Shown piece by piece: positions 1 through 6,278 of a DNA stretch of 13,116 nucleotides. This stretch comes from Hungatella sp. UBA3147 (lineage in GTDB: Bacteria > Bacillota > Clostridia > Lachnospirales > Lachnospiraceae). The stretch lies in the NCBI GenBank assembly GCA_002365025.1, contig DEYX01000086.1, positions 1 to 13,116 on the forward strand, read 5' to 3'. The notes beneath the pieces were generated by a model that was given only the letters and a program-made list of their open reading frames with translations, had not been told where the DNA came from and searched no databases. Position 1 is the stretch's first letter, and the number at the start of each line of letters is the position of its first letter. The position numbers and the translations under genes were made by a program.

Positions 1-29
1 CGGCTGTGTGATAATAAACGGAGGCTCAG

Positions 30-566
30 ATGAAGAAAATTCCTAACTTAATTACAATGACAAGAGTGTTAGGAACTGTGGTTTTGTTAACAATGGAACC
101 ATTTTCAAGACAATTTCTCATTGTATATTTTTTATGCGGCATCAGCGATGTTTTGGACGGAATGATTGCACGAAAGATGAATGCCGTAAGCAAAAGAGGT
201 CAAATGCTGGATAGCATTGCTGATGCTTTCATGGTTATAGTTTTGCTGTCCATATTTGTTTCCAGCTTTCAATTGCCTTTATGGGGAATATATTGGATCG
301 CTGCGATTGCTGTTGTCCGCCTGATATCGTTAGGTGTTGGTTTTATTCGTTATAGGCAACTTGCATTTTTACACACTTATGCGAATAAGCTGACAGGGTT
401 TGCTTTGTTTATCTTTCCATTTCTATATATCGGATCAGGATTATATGCGTCGGCTATTTTAGTTTGTATGATTGCAAGCATTTCCGCGATAGAAGAATTA
501 ATTATTAATTCTGTTTCTATAAAGTTACGGCGAGATATTAAATCCATATTTTTACTTAGAAAATAA
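30..566 (+). CDS. CDP-alcohol phosphatidyltransferase family membrane protein
   Basis: Integral membrane enzyme of 178 aa, expected to move a phospho-alcohol group from a CDP-activated lipid (or CDP-alcohol) to an acceptor alcohol in phospholipid synthesis. The complete family signature D-x2-D-G-x2-A-R-x8-G-x3-D-x3-D is visible: D40, D43, G44, A47, R48, G57, D61, D65. These Asp residues bind the catalytic divalent metal and CDP. Hydrophobic segments lie around residues 12-36, 66-80, 85-106 and 120-150, fitting the multi-helix fold, and the length matches the short PgsA-like enzymes. The start ATG has a GGAGG sequence about 6 nt upstream. The acceptor (glycerol-phosphate, inositol-phosphate or other) cannot be read from the sequence, and no other lipid gene is adjacent, so I give no symbol. 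The family call is firm; the substrate is unknown. Confidence 0.88.
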   Translation: MKKIPNLITMTRVLGTVVLLTMEPFSRQFLIVYFLCGISDVLDGMIARKMNAVSKRGQMLDSIADAFMVIVLLSIFVSSFQLPLWGIYWIAAIAVVRLISLGVGFIRYRQLAFLHTYANKLTGFALFIFPFLYIGSGLYASAILVCMIASISAIEELIINSVSIKLRRDIKSIFLLRK

Positions 567-734
567 AATAGTCGATCGGATATTCCCAATCCGCTTCCCT
601 ATTTGCTCACAGCGTACACACCACCTATGCCCTTCCGGCATTGCAGTAGGGGACTTAGAGGTAAAAATATAGTCGTATCAAGTGGATTTTCTATCATGAT
701 TATCGCAAATATAAATTTGAGAGGTGGTATTGAT

Positions 735-1256
735 ATGGAAGAAAATTTATTAGTTAAGATTATAAAAGATCAGACAGTCCGTGCTATATGGGAAGTGAAA
801 AATGTTATTGATTGTGTACCAGATGAGTTATGGAATAAAGAGTATTGTGAAATGCCTTGTTGGAAACATATTTATCATATGCTTCATTCACTTGATTTAT
901 GGTTTATCAATCCTAATGATAAAGAGTTTGCAGAGCCTGATATACACGAAAAGGACTTGAATAACTTAGATGTAATCCCCAGTAAATATCTTTTAAGAGA
1001 AGAAATTAATAATTATTTTGCTGATATTGATATAAAGGTAAAGACTTACCTTTCACAACTAACAGATAATCAACTTTTAGATACTCCGCCTGATTGCGTA
1101 TACAATAAATTCACTTTGATTTTAGCGCAGTTCAGGCATTTACATAGCCATATGGGAATAATAATAGGCTTTATCATTGACGACACAGGCTTATGGCCAA
1201 GATTGTTGGGATTAGAGAATCCGTTTCCTATAGGGGAATATAGAAAATATTTTTAA
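735..1256 (+). CDS. DinB-like putative metal-dependent protein
   Basis: A protein of 173 aa resembling the DinB/YfiT-like four-helix-bundle superfamily, whose members are putative metal-dependent hydrolases or thiol transferases. Candidate metal ligands are in the expected places: a His-rich first cluster near residues 46-52 (W-K-H-I-Y-H-M-L-H) and a C-terminal cluster near residues 135-139 (R-H-L-H-S-H-M-G). The length is normal for the family. I chose the ATG at 735 because GAGAGGTGG lies about 8 nt upstream and the conserved region begins there; the same frame stays open back to 603, but that extension is low-complexity and unlike the family. The gene is monocistronic-looking, with a terminator about 105 nt downstream. 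The substrate is unknown. The base composition is AT-rich compared with the glycosyltransferases that follow. Confidence 0.72.
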   Translation: MEENLLVKIIKDQTVRAIWEVKNVIDCVPDELWNKEYCEMPCWKHIYHMLHSLDLWFINPNDKEFAEPDIHEKDLNNLDVIPSKYLLREEINNYFADIDIKVKTYLSQLTDNQLLDTPPDCVYNKFTLILAQFRHLHSHMGIIIGFIIDDTGLWPRLLGLENPFPIGEYRKYF

Positions 1257-1360
1257 TTATAAAACTCAAAATAGGAGTATGGAGTTCAATTCATCTATAG
1301 AGTTTAGCGAAACTAGGAAGTTGATTGAGCTTATTATTGTTTTTTCGCATAAAGATTTTT

Positions 1361-1385
1361 GGCCGGCATTATGCCGGTTCTTTTT
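1361..1385 (+). terminator. Rho-independent terminator after the DinB-like gene
   Basis: CCGGCA (1363-1368) pairs with TGCCGG (1372-1377) around a TTA loop, extended by two G-T pairs at the base, and a CTTTTTG tract follows. It separates the DinB-like gene from the glycosyltransferase pair. The rest of 1257-1500 holds only a 67-codon open frame with no ribosome binding site or recognisable product. Confidence 0.75.
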
Positions 1386-1500
1386 GTTCACACAATTATT
1401 TGCAAAGACCGATTCTTCACAGGATGGGCTGCAAGATGCATATATTGATTTTAGTAGAATAAAAAAAGGTAATTTAAAATGACTGAAGGAGTCGGTGGAA

Positions 1501-2613
1501 GTGAATCAATATAAAATTTGCGTATATGCAATCAGTAAAAATGAAGAACAATTTGTAGACCGCTGGATGGATGCAGTATCCGAAGCCGATGCTGTCATTG
1601 TGACGGATACGGGCTCAACCGATCATACGGTTGAAAGACTTCGGGAAAGAGGAGCCATTGTTTATGAAGAAACTATATCGCCATGGCGGTTTGACACAGC
1701 CCGCAATGTGGCACTAAGCCATGTCCCCGAGGATATGGACATCTGTGTTTCGAACGATTTAGATGAGGTCTTTGAGTCAGGATGGCGGCAAAAGCTGGAA
1801 GAGCTATGGAGACCGGAATACACCCGTGCTCGATACTTGTTTACTTTTGCCTTTAATCCTGATGGTACTCCCCAAAAACAGTATCCCATGGAAAAAATCC
1901 ATATCAGGCATGGCTACCGTTGGGTACATCCGGTACATGAGGTTCTGGAATACAGTGGTACAGGGTTTGAGAAGATCTCATGGATCAACGGGTTGATCCT
2001 TAATCACTATCCGGATTTATCAAAGCCAAGAAGTCAATATCTTCCCCTATTGGAACTATCTGTTCAGGAAAACCCGCTTGATGACAGATCGATGTTCTGG
2101 CTTGGAAGAGAATACGTGTATCATAGAAATTTTGATAAGGGAATTGAAACGCTGAAGAAACACCTTTCTCTTGAAACAGCTCAATGGAGTGAGGAACGAA
2201 GTGCATCAATGCGCTTTATCGCTCAATGTTATGAAGAGAAGGGAAATATGAAAGAGGCCAGATCATGGCTCTTTCGGGCTTTGGCGGAATGCCCTGATGT
2301 CAGGGAACCATATCTTGCTCTGGTGAAATCAGCCTATAAGGAAAAAAACTGGCCGTTGACCTTTGCCATGGCAGAAAAGGGTTTAACCATCTCAAGAAAT
2401 TCAGGAAGTTATCTGGTTGACCCGGAAAGCTGGGGAAATGCTTTGTATGATTACGCTTCCGTCAGTGCTTACAATATGGGGATGTATGAGAAGGCCAGGG
2501 ACTATGCCCGAATGGCCTTGAGCATGAATTCTTCTAATAAAAGGCTGCAAAATAATCTGCTATTGATTGAAGACAGGATCAAAAAACAGGAAAAGGCGGA
2601 GGAATCATCATGA
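1501..2613 (+). CDS. GT-A (family 2-like) glycosyltransferase with helical-repeat C-terminus, copy 1
   Basis: Probable cytoplasmic sugar-nucleotide-dependent glycosyltransferase of 370 aa. The N-terminal GT-A half (about residues 4-105) shows the nucleotide-binding strand ICVYAISKNEE, the VTDTGSTDHT motif near residues 35-44, WRFDTARN near 62-69 and a DxD-type metal site in SNDLDE near 84-89. The conserved HPVHE and LNHYPD segments follow near 143-173. The C-terminal half (about 190-350) is made of amphipathic helix pairs resembling TPRs, which could bind a protein acceptor. I chose GTG 1501 because AAGGAG (1486-1491) is 9 nt away; the GTG at 1495 is only 3 nt from it. The 1501 start also aligns with the downstream paralogue. 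The gene overlaps that paralogue by 4 nt. Flagellin or another surface protein as substrate is inference. Confidence 0.85.
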   Translation: MNQYKICVYAISKNEEQFVDRWMDAVSEADAVIVTDTGSTDHTVERLRERGAIVYEETISPWRFDTARNVALSHVPEDMDICVSNDLDEVFESGWRQKLEELWRPEYTRARYLFTFAFNPDGTPQKQYPMEKIHIRHGYRWVHPVHEVLEYSGTGFEKISWINGLILNHYPDLSKPRSQYLPLLELSVQENPLDDRSMFWLGREYVYHRNFDKGIETLKKHLSLETAQWSEERSASMRFIAQCYEEKGNMKEARSWLFRALAECPDVREPYLALVKSAYKEKNWPLTFAMAEKGLTISRNSGSYLVDPESWGNALYDYASVSAYNMGMYEKARDYARMALSMNSSNKRLQNNLLLIEDRIKKQEKAEESS

Positions 2614-3728
2614 AGCTAAAAATCTGTGTTTATGCTATTTGCAAAAACGAGGTCCATTTTGTAGATAAGTGGATGGATTCTATGAGTGAAGCCGACCTGA
2701 TTGTAGTCACAGATACCGGTTCTGATGATGGGACTGTTGAAAAGTTGAAAGAACGGGGTGCGGTTGTATATGTGGACATAGTTAAGCCGTGGAGGTTCGA
2801 TGTGGCACGGAATATTTCCCTTGATCATGTCCCGGAGGATATTGATATCTGTGTCTGCACAGACCTTGATGAATTATTTGAGCCAGGCTGGCGTAACAAG
2901 CTGGAGGAAGCATGGCTTAACCATAGACCGGCTGATTCCATGCCTACCGCAAAAATGGGAAGATACCCTTATAACTGGAGCCTTAAGGAAGATGGGACTC
3001 CAGACATTCAATTTTATTATTTTAAAGTGCATAGCCGGCAGGGGTTCCGTTGGAAATGTCCTATCCATGAATATATTCAATATACGGGAAATTTACCCGT
3101 TGAAACCATATATATCGAAGGAATGATTCTCAGCCATTACCCGGACCCTGAAAAATCCCGGGGTTCCTATCTTCCCCTTTTGGAGCTTGCTGTGAAGGAA
3201 GCTCCGGAGGATGAGAGGATGCGGTATTATCTTGGAAGAGAATATATGTATAAAAGCCAGTGGCAAAAATGCATGGAAACACTTAAGGAATATCTGGCTT
3301 TGCCGGCTGCTGTATGGAGTGATGAGCGATGTGCCGCTATGCGCTGGATTGCAAAATCCTGCTATAAAATGGGAGACTTGAATGGAGCATATGCCTGGTA
3401 CTATAAAGCCATTGCAGAAGTGCCGGATATGCGTGATTCCTATGTGGAGTTCTCTAAAATGTGCTATGAAATAAAAGATTGGGCCATGACTTACTTTTTA
3501 ACAAAAGAAGCTTTAAAGATAAAGGAAAAATCGAGGACCTTTGTCAATATGGGATATTCCTGGGATTATACACTGGATGACTATTGTGCCATAGCTGCCT
3601 ATTGGCTGGGCATGCCGAAGGAATCCCTGGAACATGCAAAGAGTGCTCTTGAGTATGCCCCCGATAATGAACGGCTAAAAAGCAATTTTAACATTATTGC
3701 AGCCGCACAAAAATCAAATCATCCTTAA
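2610..3728 (+). CDS. GT-A (family 2-like) glycosyltransferase with helical-repeat C-terminus, copy 2
   Basis: A paralogue of the preceding gene, 372 aa, clearly alignable over its full length: ICVYAICKNE at 4-13, VVTDTGSDDGTVE near 32-44, WRFDVARN near 61-68, a DxD site in CTDLDELFE near 83-91, CPIHE near 150-154 and LSHYPDPE near 174-181. TPR-like helix pairs occupy about 200-355 (for example YLGREYMY and AYAWYYKAIAEVPD). A GT-A catalytic half followed by a repeat domain suggests a protein or lipid-linked acceptor. Its ATG overlaps the upstream TGA (ATGA), with GGAGG at 2598-2602, so the pair is translationally coupled and arose by tandem duplication. The main difference from copy 1 is a short insertion around residues 104-125. 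The donor sugar is unknown. No convincing terminator follows. Confidence 0.86.
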   Translation: MKLKICVYAICKNEVHFVDKWMDSMSEADLIVVTDTGSDDGTVEKLKERGAVVYVDIVKPWRFDVARNISLDHVPEDIDICVCTDLDELFEPGWRNKLEEAWLNHRPADSMPTAKMGRYPYNWSLKEDGTPDIQFYYFKVHSRQGFRWKCPIHEYIQYTGNLPVETIYIEGMILSHYPDPEKSRGSYLPLLELAVKEAPEDERMRYYLGREYMYKSQWQKCMETLKEYLALPAAVWSDERCAAMRWIAKSCYKMGDLNGAYAWYYKAIAEVPDMRDSYVEFSKMCYEIKDWAMTYFLTKEALKIKEKSRTFVNMGYSWDYTLDDYCAIAAYWLGMPKESLEHAKSALEYAPDNERLKSNFNIIAAAQKSNHP

Positions 3729-3792
3729 AAATGGAACGTATTATTGATGACATTCTAATTTGTTTCTTTATTTTTAGAAAGGGTGTCATAAT

Positions 3793-3978
3793 ATGCAAAA
3801 TGCCAGTGATGGCCATGAAATTAACCCGTCGGCGGCTATACAGGAGTGTTCAGGAAAAGTTTGCAGATGTAACAGAGGCTGCTGTTCTATGGGGGTCAAC
3901 AGGCAGCCAATATTAGATGAATCGTATAGTCCGTTCATTAGATTGCATAGTATAACAGAGCTTCAATCTTTAATTTAA
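3793..3978 (+). CDS. Doubtful small Cys-rich ORF
   Basis: I do not recognise this 61-codon frame. It begins with an ATG preceded by AAAGGGTG at 8 nt, an acceptable ribosome binding site. The peptide has a compact five-Cys cluster, C-x3-C-x-C-x3-C-C (about residues 19-31), then an ordinary hydrophilic tail. There is no signal peptide, membrane helix or double-glycine leader. It overlaps an equally open second frame (3731-3916) and lies in a decayed region upstream of a chemoreceptor remnant, so it may be a frame-shifted relic rather than a gene. It sits 64 nt after a glycosyltransferase gene. Confidence 0.22.
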   Translation: MQNASDGHEINPSAAIQECSGKVCRCNRGCCSMGVNRQPILDESYSPFIRLHSITELQSLI

Positions 3979-3991
3979 TTATTTTATAAAG

Positions 3992-4053
3992 GTTATCTCG
4001 AAGTTTATTAATGCCTTATGTTATTAAAGAATACGCATAAACTTCGGGATAAC
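3992..4053. repeat. Imperfect inverted repeat, 17-bp arms
   Basis: GTTATCTCGAAGTTTAT (3992-4008) is the reverse complement of ATAAACTTCGGGATAAC (4037-4053) except for one T/C difference. The 28-nt centre can form a further 5-bp stem (TTAAT/ATTAA). No U-tract follows, so it is not a standard terminator. It lies immediately upstream of the chemoreceptor remnant and could be a mobile-element end, a small MITE-like insertion or a site-specific recombination site. Confidence 0.6.
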
Positions 4054-4112
4054 TTGTTTATTGCAGATCCTCCAGCACCTCTTTCACATGCCTATGCCGG
4101 GGTGTGCGCCTC

Positions 4113-4331
4113 AAGGAGGTTTCACGCCAGGCAAGATATGTGTGTGAACTTATGGAATCAGTGGAAGTCACATCCTGTGAACAGACAATTGCCATTAATC
4201 AAAGATCTTACAGCATTGCATAGATATCTGGGGTAGTTCAGAGCAATACAGCCACTGCAGATCAAAGCTCTGCTTCCAATGAAAAGCTTTCCGCACAGGC
4301 CAATTTTCTGCTTAAAGAAGTAAAAAAATAA
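4113..4331 (+). pseudogene. 3' remnant of a methyl-accepting chemotaxis protein gene
   Basis: In frame 3 this stretch encodes the C-terminal end of a chemoreceptor signalling domain. After a segment reading CEQTIAINQ (4176-4202), there is a TAG stop at 4221-4223 and then ISGVVQSNTATADQ (from 4224), SSASNEKLSAQA and a final LLKEVKK with TAA at 4329-4331. This follows the family pattern EQ-x-x-(A/G)I-x-QI-x-x-VVQ-x-N-x-ATAEE-x-AA-x-SEELS-x-QA-x-LLK. The glutamate pairs and several conserved residues are degraded, the frame carries an internal stop, and no N-terminal sensor, HAMP or bulk signalling domain is present, so the copy is dead. The left limit is approximate; similarity becomes unreadable towards the inverted repeat ending at 4053. 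Confidence 0.72.
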
Positions 4332-4359
4332 GATTACTAATTGTAAATAAGTTTCATTC

Positions 4360-4373
4360 AACAAACATTTGTT
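4360..4373. promoter_or_regulatory. Palindromic operator-like site upstream of kduI
   Basis: AACAAA-CA-TTTGTT is an inverted repeat of two 6-bp arms with a 2-bp centre, about 37 nt upstream of the proposed -35 of kduI. Its symmetry and place fit a repressor or activator site, but the cognate regulator is not in the window. Confidence 0.25.
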
Positions 4374-4409
4374 CATTTTCTAGGTTAAAAACAGGATTTT
4401 ATGTTCTTT

Positions 4410-4438
4410 TTGACGATTTATCCAAGAAGATATTGAAT
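4410..4438 (+). promoter_or_regulatory. Possible sigma-A promoter of kduI
   Basis: TTGACG (4410-4415, 5 of 6 matches to the -35 consensus) is followed after 17 nt by TTGAAT (4433-4438, 4 of 6 to the -10). This would give a leader of about 65 nt before the kduI start. An alternative -10, TATGAT (4451-4456), lacks a good -35. Confidence 0.35.
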
Positions 4439-4511
4439 TAAAAATCTCCATATGATACGATGAAGCTGGTCAGTTATTTCTAAATTAATTATATAAGGAG
4501 GTTTTTTATAA

Positions 4512-5354
4512 ATGGATATCCGTTATTCAGCAAATCAGAAGGATTTCAAACGTTACACAACAGAAGAAACCAGAAATGAGTTTTTAATTGAAAATTTATA
4601 CGTTGCCAATGAGGTAGTTGCAGTATATTCTCACGTAGACCGTATGGTTACCTTAGGCTGCATGCCAACAACAGAGACAGTTTCCATTGATAAGGGCATT
4701 GATATATGGAAAAATTTTGGTACAAGCTATTTCCTTGAGAGACGTGAGGTTGGTATCTTCAACATTGGCGGCGCAGGAAAGATCGTTGCAGATGGGGAAG
4801 AATTCAAGATGGGATATAAGGACTGCTTGTATATCACCAAGGGAACAAAGGAAGTGACTTTCTCCAGCGAAGATGGATCCAATCCGGCTAAATTCTACAT
4901 GGTGAGCGCTCCTGCTCATAAAGCATGTAAGACCACATTCATTCCTATTGAAAAGGCAGCTAAGAAGCCTCTGGGCGCTATGGAAACCTCCAACAAGCGT
5001 GTGATCAACCAGTTCATCCATCCGGACGTACTGGAGACCTGCCAGCTGTCTATGGGTATGACTGTTCTGGATCCGGGCAGCGTATGGAACACCATGCCAT
5101 CCCATACCCATGAGAGACGTATGGAGATTTACATGTATTTTGAGATTCCGGAGAACAATGTAGTATTCCATATGATGGGTGAAGGCAATGAGACTAGACA
5201 CATTGTTATGCAGAATGAGCAGGCAGTAATCAGCCCATCCTGGAGCATCCATTCCGGTGCAGGTACCAGCAACTATACCTTTATCTGGGCAATGGGCGGA
5301 GAGAACCAGGCATTCGATGATATGGACACCATTCCTACAACTGAGTTAAGATAA
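4512..5354 (+). CDS. kduI: 5-dehydro-4-deoxy-D-glucuronate isomerase
   Basis: A cytosolic cupin-fold zinc isomerase of 280 aa, the normal KduI length (EC 5.3.1.17). It converts 5-dehydro-4-deoxy-D-glucuronate, the product of unsaturated uronide release from pectin or glycosaminoglycans, to 3-deoxy-D-glycero-2,5-hexodiulosonate. The zinc site is visible as H198-T-H200-x4-E205 (in MPSHTHERRMEIYMYF) and H247 (in SPSWSIHSG). Other typical KduI segments are the N-terminal MDIRYSANQKDFKRYTTEE and GIFNIGGAG near residues 81-89. The AAGGAGG ribosome binding site (4495-4501) is 10 nt from the ATG. The gene has its own leader and a strong terminator, so it is monocistronic. The usual partner kduD and any uronate lyase, hydrolase or transporter are absent from the window, which is somewhat unusual. 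Confidence 0.96.
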   Translation: MDIRYSANQKDFKRYTTEETRNEFLIENLYVANEVVAVYSHVDRMVTLGCMPTTETVSIDKGIDIWKNFGTSYFLERREVGIFNIGGAGKIVADGEEFKMGYKDCLYITKGTKEVTFSSEDGSNPAKFYMVSAPAHKACKTTFIPIEKAAKKPLGAMETSNKRVINQFIHPDVLETCQLSMGMTVLDPGSVWNTMPSHTHERRMEIYMYFEIPENNVVFHMMGEGNETRHIVMQNEQAVISPSWSIHSGAGTSNYTFIWAMGGENQAFDDMDTIPTTELR

Positions 5355-5368
5355 TTTATTTTTATAAT

Positions 5369-5409
5369 AAGGCAGATGCGCTATTTCCAGTGCATCTGCC
5401 TTTTGTTTT
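5369..5409 (+). terminator. Rho-independent terminator of kduI
   Basis: An 11-bp perfect stem, AAGGCAGATGC (5369-5379) with GCATCTGCCTT (5392-5402), closes a 12-nt loop. The 3' arm runs into TTTTGTTTT. It isolates kduI from the two-component system. Confidence 0.92.
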
Positions 5410-5477
5410 ACCAGAATCGGAATATCGTTTCTAGGACAGGGGAATAATCTGGTGATCAGCTATTTCTTTCTAAATCG

Positions 5478-5527
5478 TGTGAAATCTCTGTGAAAATGTA
5501 GAAATACGCCTTTCCATTTGATACAAT
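5478..5527 (+). promoter_or_regulatory. Possible promoter with OmpR-type direct repeat, two-component operon
   Basis: TGTGAAAT (5478-5485) and TGTGAAAA (5489-5496) are direct repeats spaced 11 bp start to start, one helical turn, as is usual for OmpR/PhoB-family sites. They end 2 bp before a weak -35 (TAGAAA, 5499-5504), which is 17 bp from a -10 of TACAAT (5522-5527). The arrangement would suit autoregulation by the downstream response regulator. Confidence 0.4.
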
Positions 5528-5579
5528 AACACTGATAAATACTTTGTGATTTAAAGGATCTGATTTCAGGAGGTTATAT

Positions 5580-6251
5580 ATGGAACAGTTAAAGATATTG
5601 GTAGTGGATGATGAAGCCAGAATGAGAAAGCTGGTAAAGGATTTTTTGAGTGTAAAAGGTTTTTCAGTGGTTGAGGCATCCAACGGCGAAGAAGCTGTAG
5701 ATATCTTTTTTGAGCAAAAAGATATTGTTCTGATTATTTTGGATGTAATGATGCCTAAAATGGATGGCTGGGAGACCTGCAAAACAATCCGTAAATACTC
5801 CCAGGTTCCCATTATCATGCTGACTGCAAGAAGCGAAGAGCGTGACGAGCTACAGGGCTTTGATCTGGGAGTAGATGAATATATTTCAAAACCTTTCAGC
5901 CCAAAGATTTTAGTGGCCCGCGTGGATGCCATATTAAGACGCAGTAATGCTGTTCCCGCAGATGCAGTGGAAATAGGGGGAATCTGCATTGACAAAGCGG
6001 CCCACCAGGTTACCATTGACGGTAAAGACATTGAGCTAAGTTATAAGGAATTTGAGCTATTGGCTTATTTTCTGGAAAATCAGGGAATTGCCTTATCCAG
6101 GGAGAAGATACTGAACAATGTCTGGAATTATGATTACTTTGGAGATGCCCGGACCATAGATACACATGTGAAAAAGTTGAGAAACAAGATTGGAGATAAG
6201 GGAGACTATATAAAGACCATATGGGGAATGGGATATAAATTCGAAGTATAA
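5580..6251 (+). CDS. OmpR/PhoB-family response regulator
   Basis: A cytoplasmic transcription factor of 223 aa, activated by phosphorylation. The receiver domain (about residues 4-118) has the acidic pair D10-D11, phospho-acceptor D55 in ILDVMMP, switch residue T82 and K104 in the ISKPFSP motif. A C-terminal winged helix-turn-helix domain (about 128-223) contains the recognition region DARTIDTHVKKLRNKIG and ends with the typical IKTIWGMGYKF. AGGAGG (5568-5573) is 6 nt from the ATG. The partner kinase gene begins 27 nt downstream, so the two form an operon. All catalytic residues are intact. The regulon is not evident; the nearest other genes concern motility, uronate metabolism and a secreted protein. 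Confidence 0.96.
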   Translation: MEQLKILVVDDEARMRKLVKDFLSVKGFSVVEASNGEEAVDIFFEQKDIVLIILDVMMPKMDGWETCKTIRKYSQVPIIMLTARSEERDELQGFDLGVDEYISKPFSPKILVARVDAILRRSNAVPADAVEIGGICIDKAAHQVTIDGKDIELSYKEFELLAYFLENQGIALSREKILNNVWNYDYFGDARTIDTHVKKLRNKIGDKGDYIKTIWGMGYKFEV

Positions 6252-6278
6252 GGAAAGGATACCATTTGAGGTGATTAA

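Noticed and set aside
603..734. N-terminal extension of the DinB-like gene in the same frame
   Set aside because: No ribosome binding site at 603, family similarity starts at 735, and a good Shine-Dalgarno precedes 735.
1407..1414. GACCGATT as a sigma-28 -10 for the glycosyltransferase pair
   Set aside because: No TAAA or TTAT at 15-16 nt upstream, and the last bases differ from GATAA/T.
1279..1482. 67-codon frame between the DinB-like gene and the glycosyltransferases
   Set aside because: It spans the terminator hairpin at 1361-1385, has no Shine-Dalgarno and no family resemblance.
4439..4463. TAAA ... TACGATGA as a sigma-28 promoter for kduI
   Set aside because: Spacing is 13 nt, too short, and kduI has no link to motility.
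4653..5252. 199-codon open frame antisense to kduI
   Set aside because: Shadow of a strongly conserved gene; no ribosome binding site and no recognisable domain.
5456..6031. 191-codon open frame antisense to the response regulator
   Set aside because: Shadow frame, low-complexity Ser/Thr/Ile composition, no ribosome binding site.
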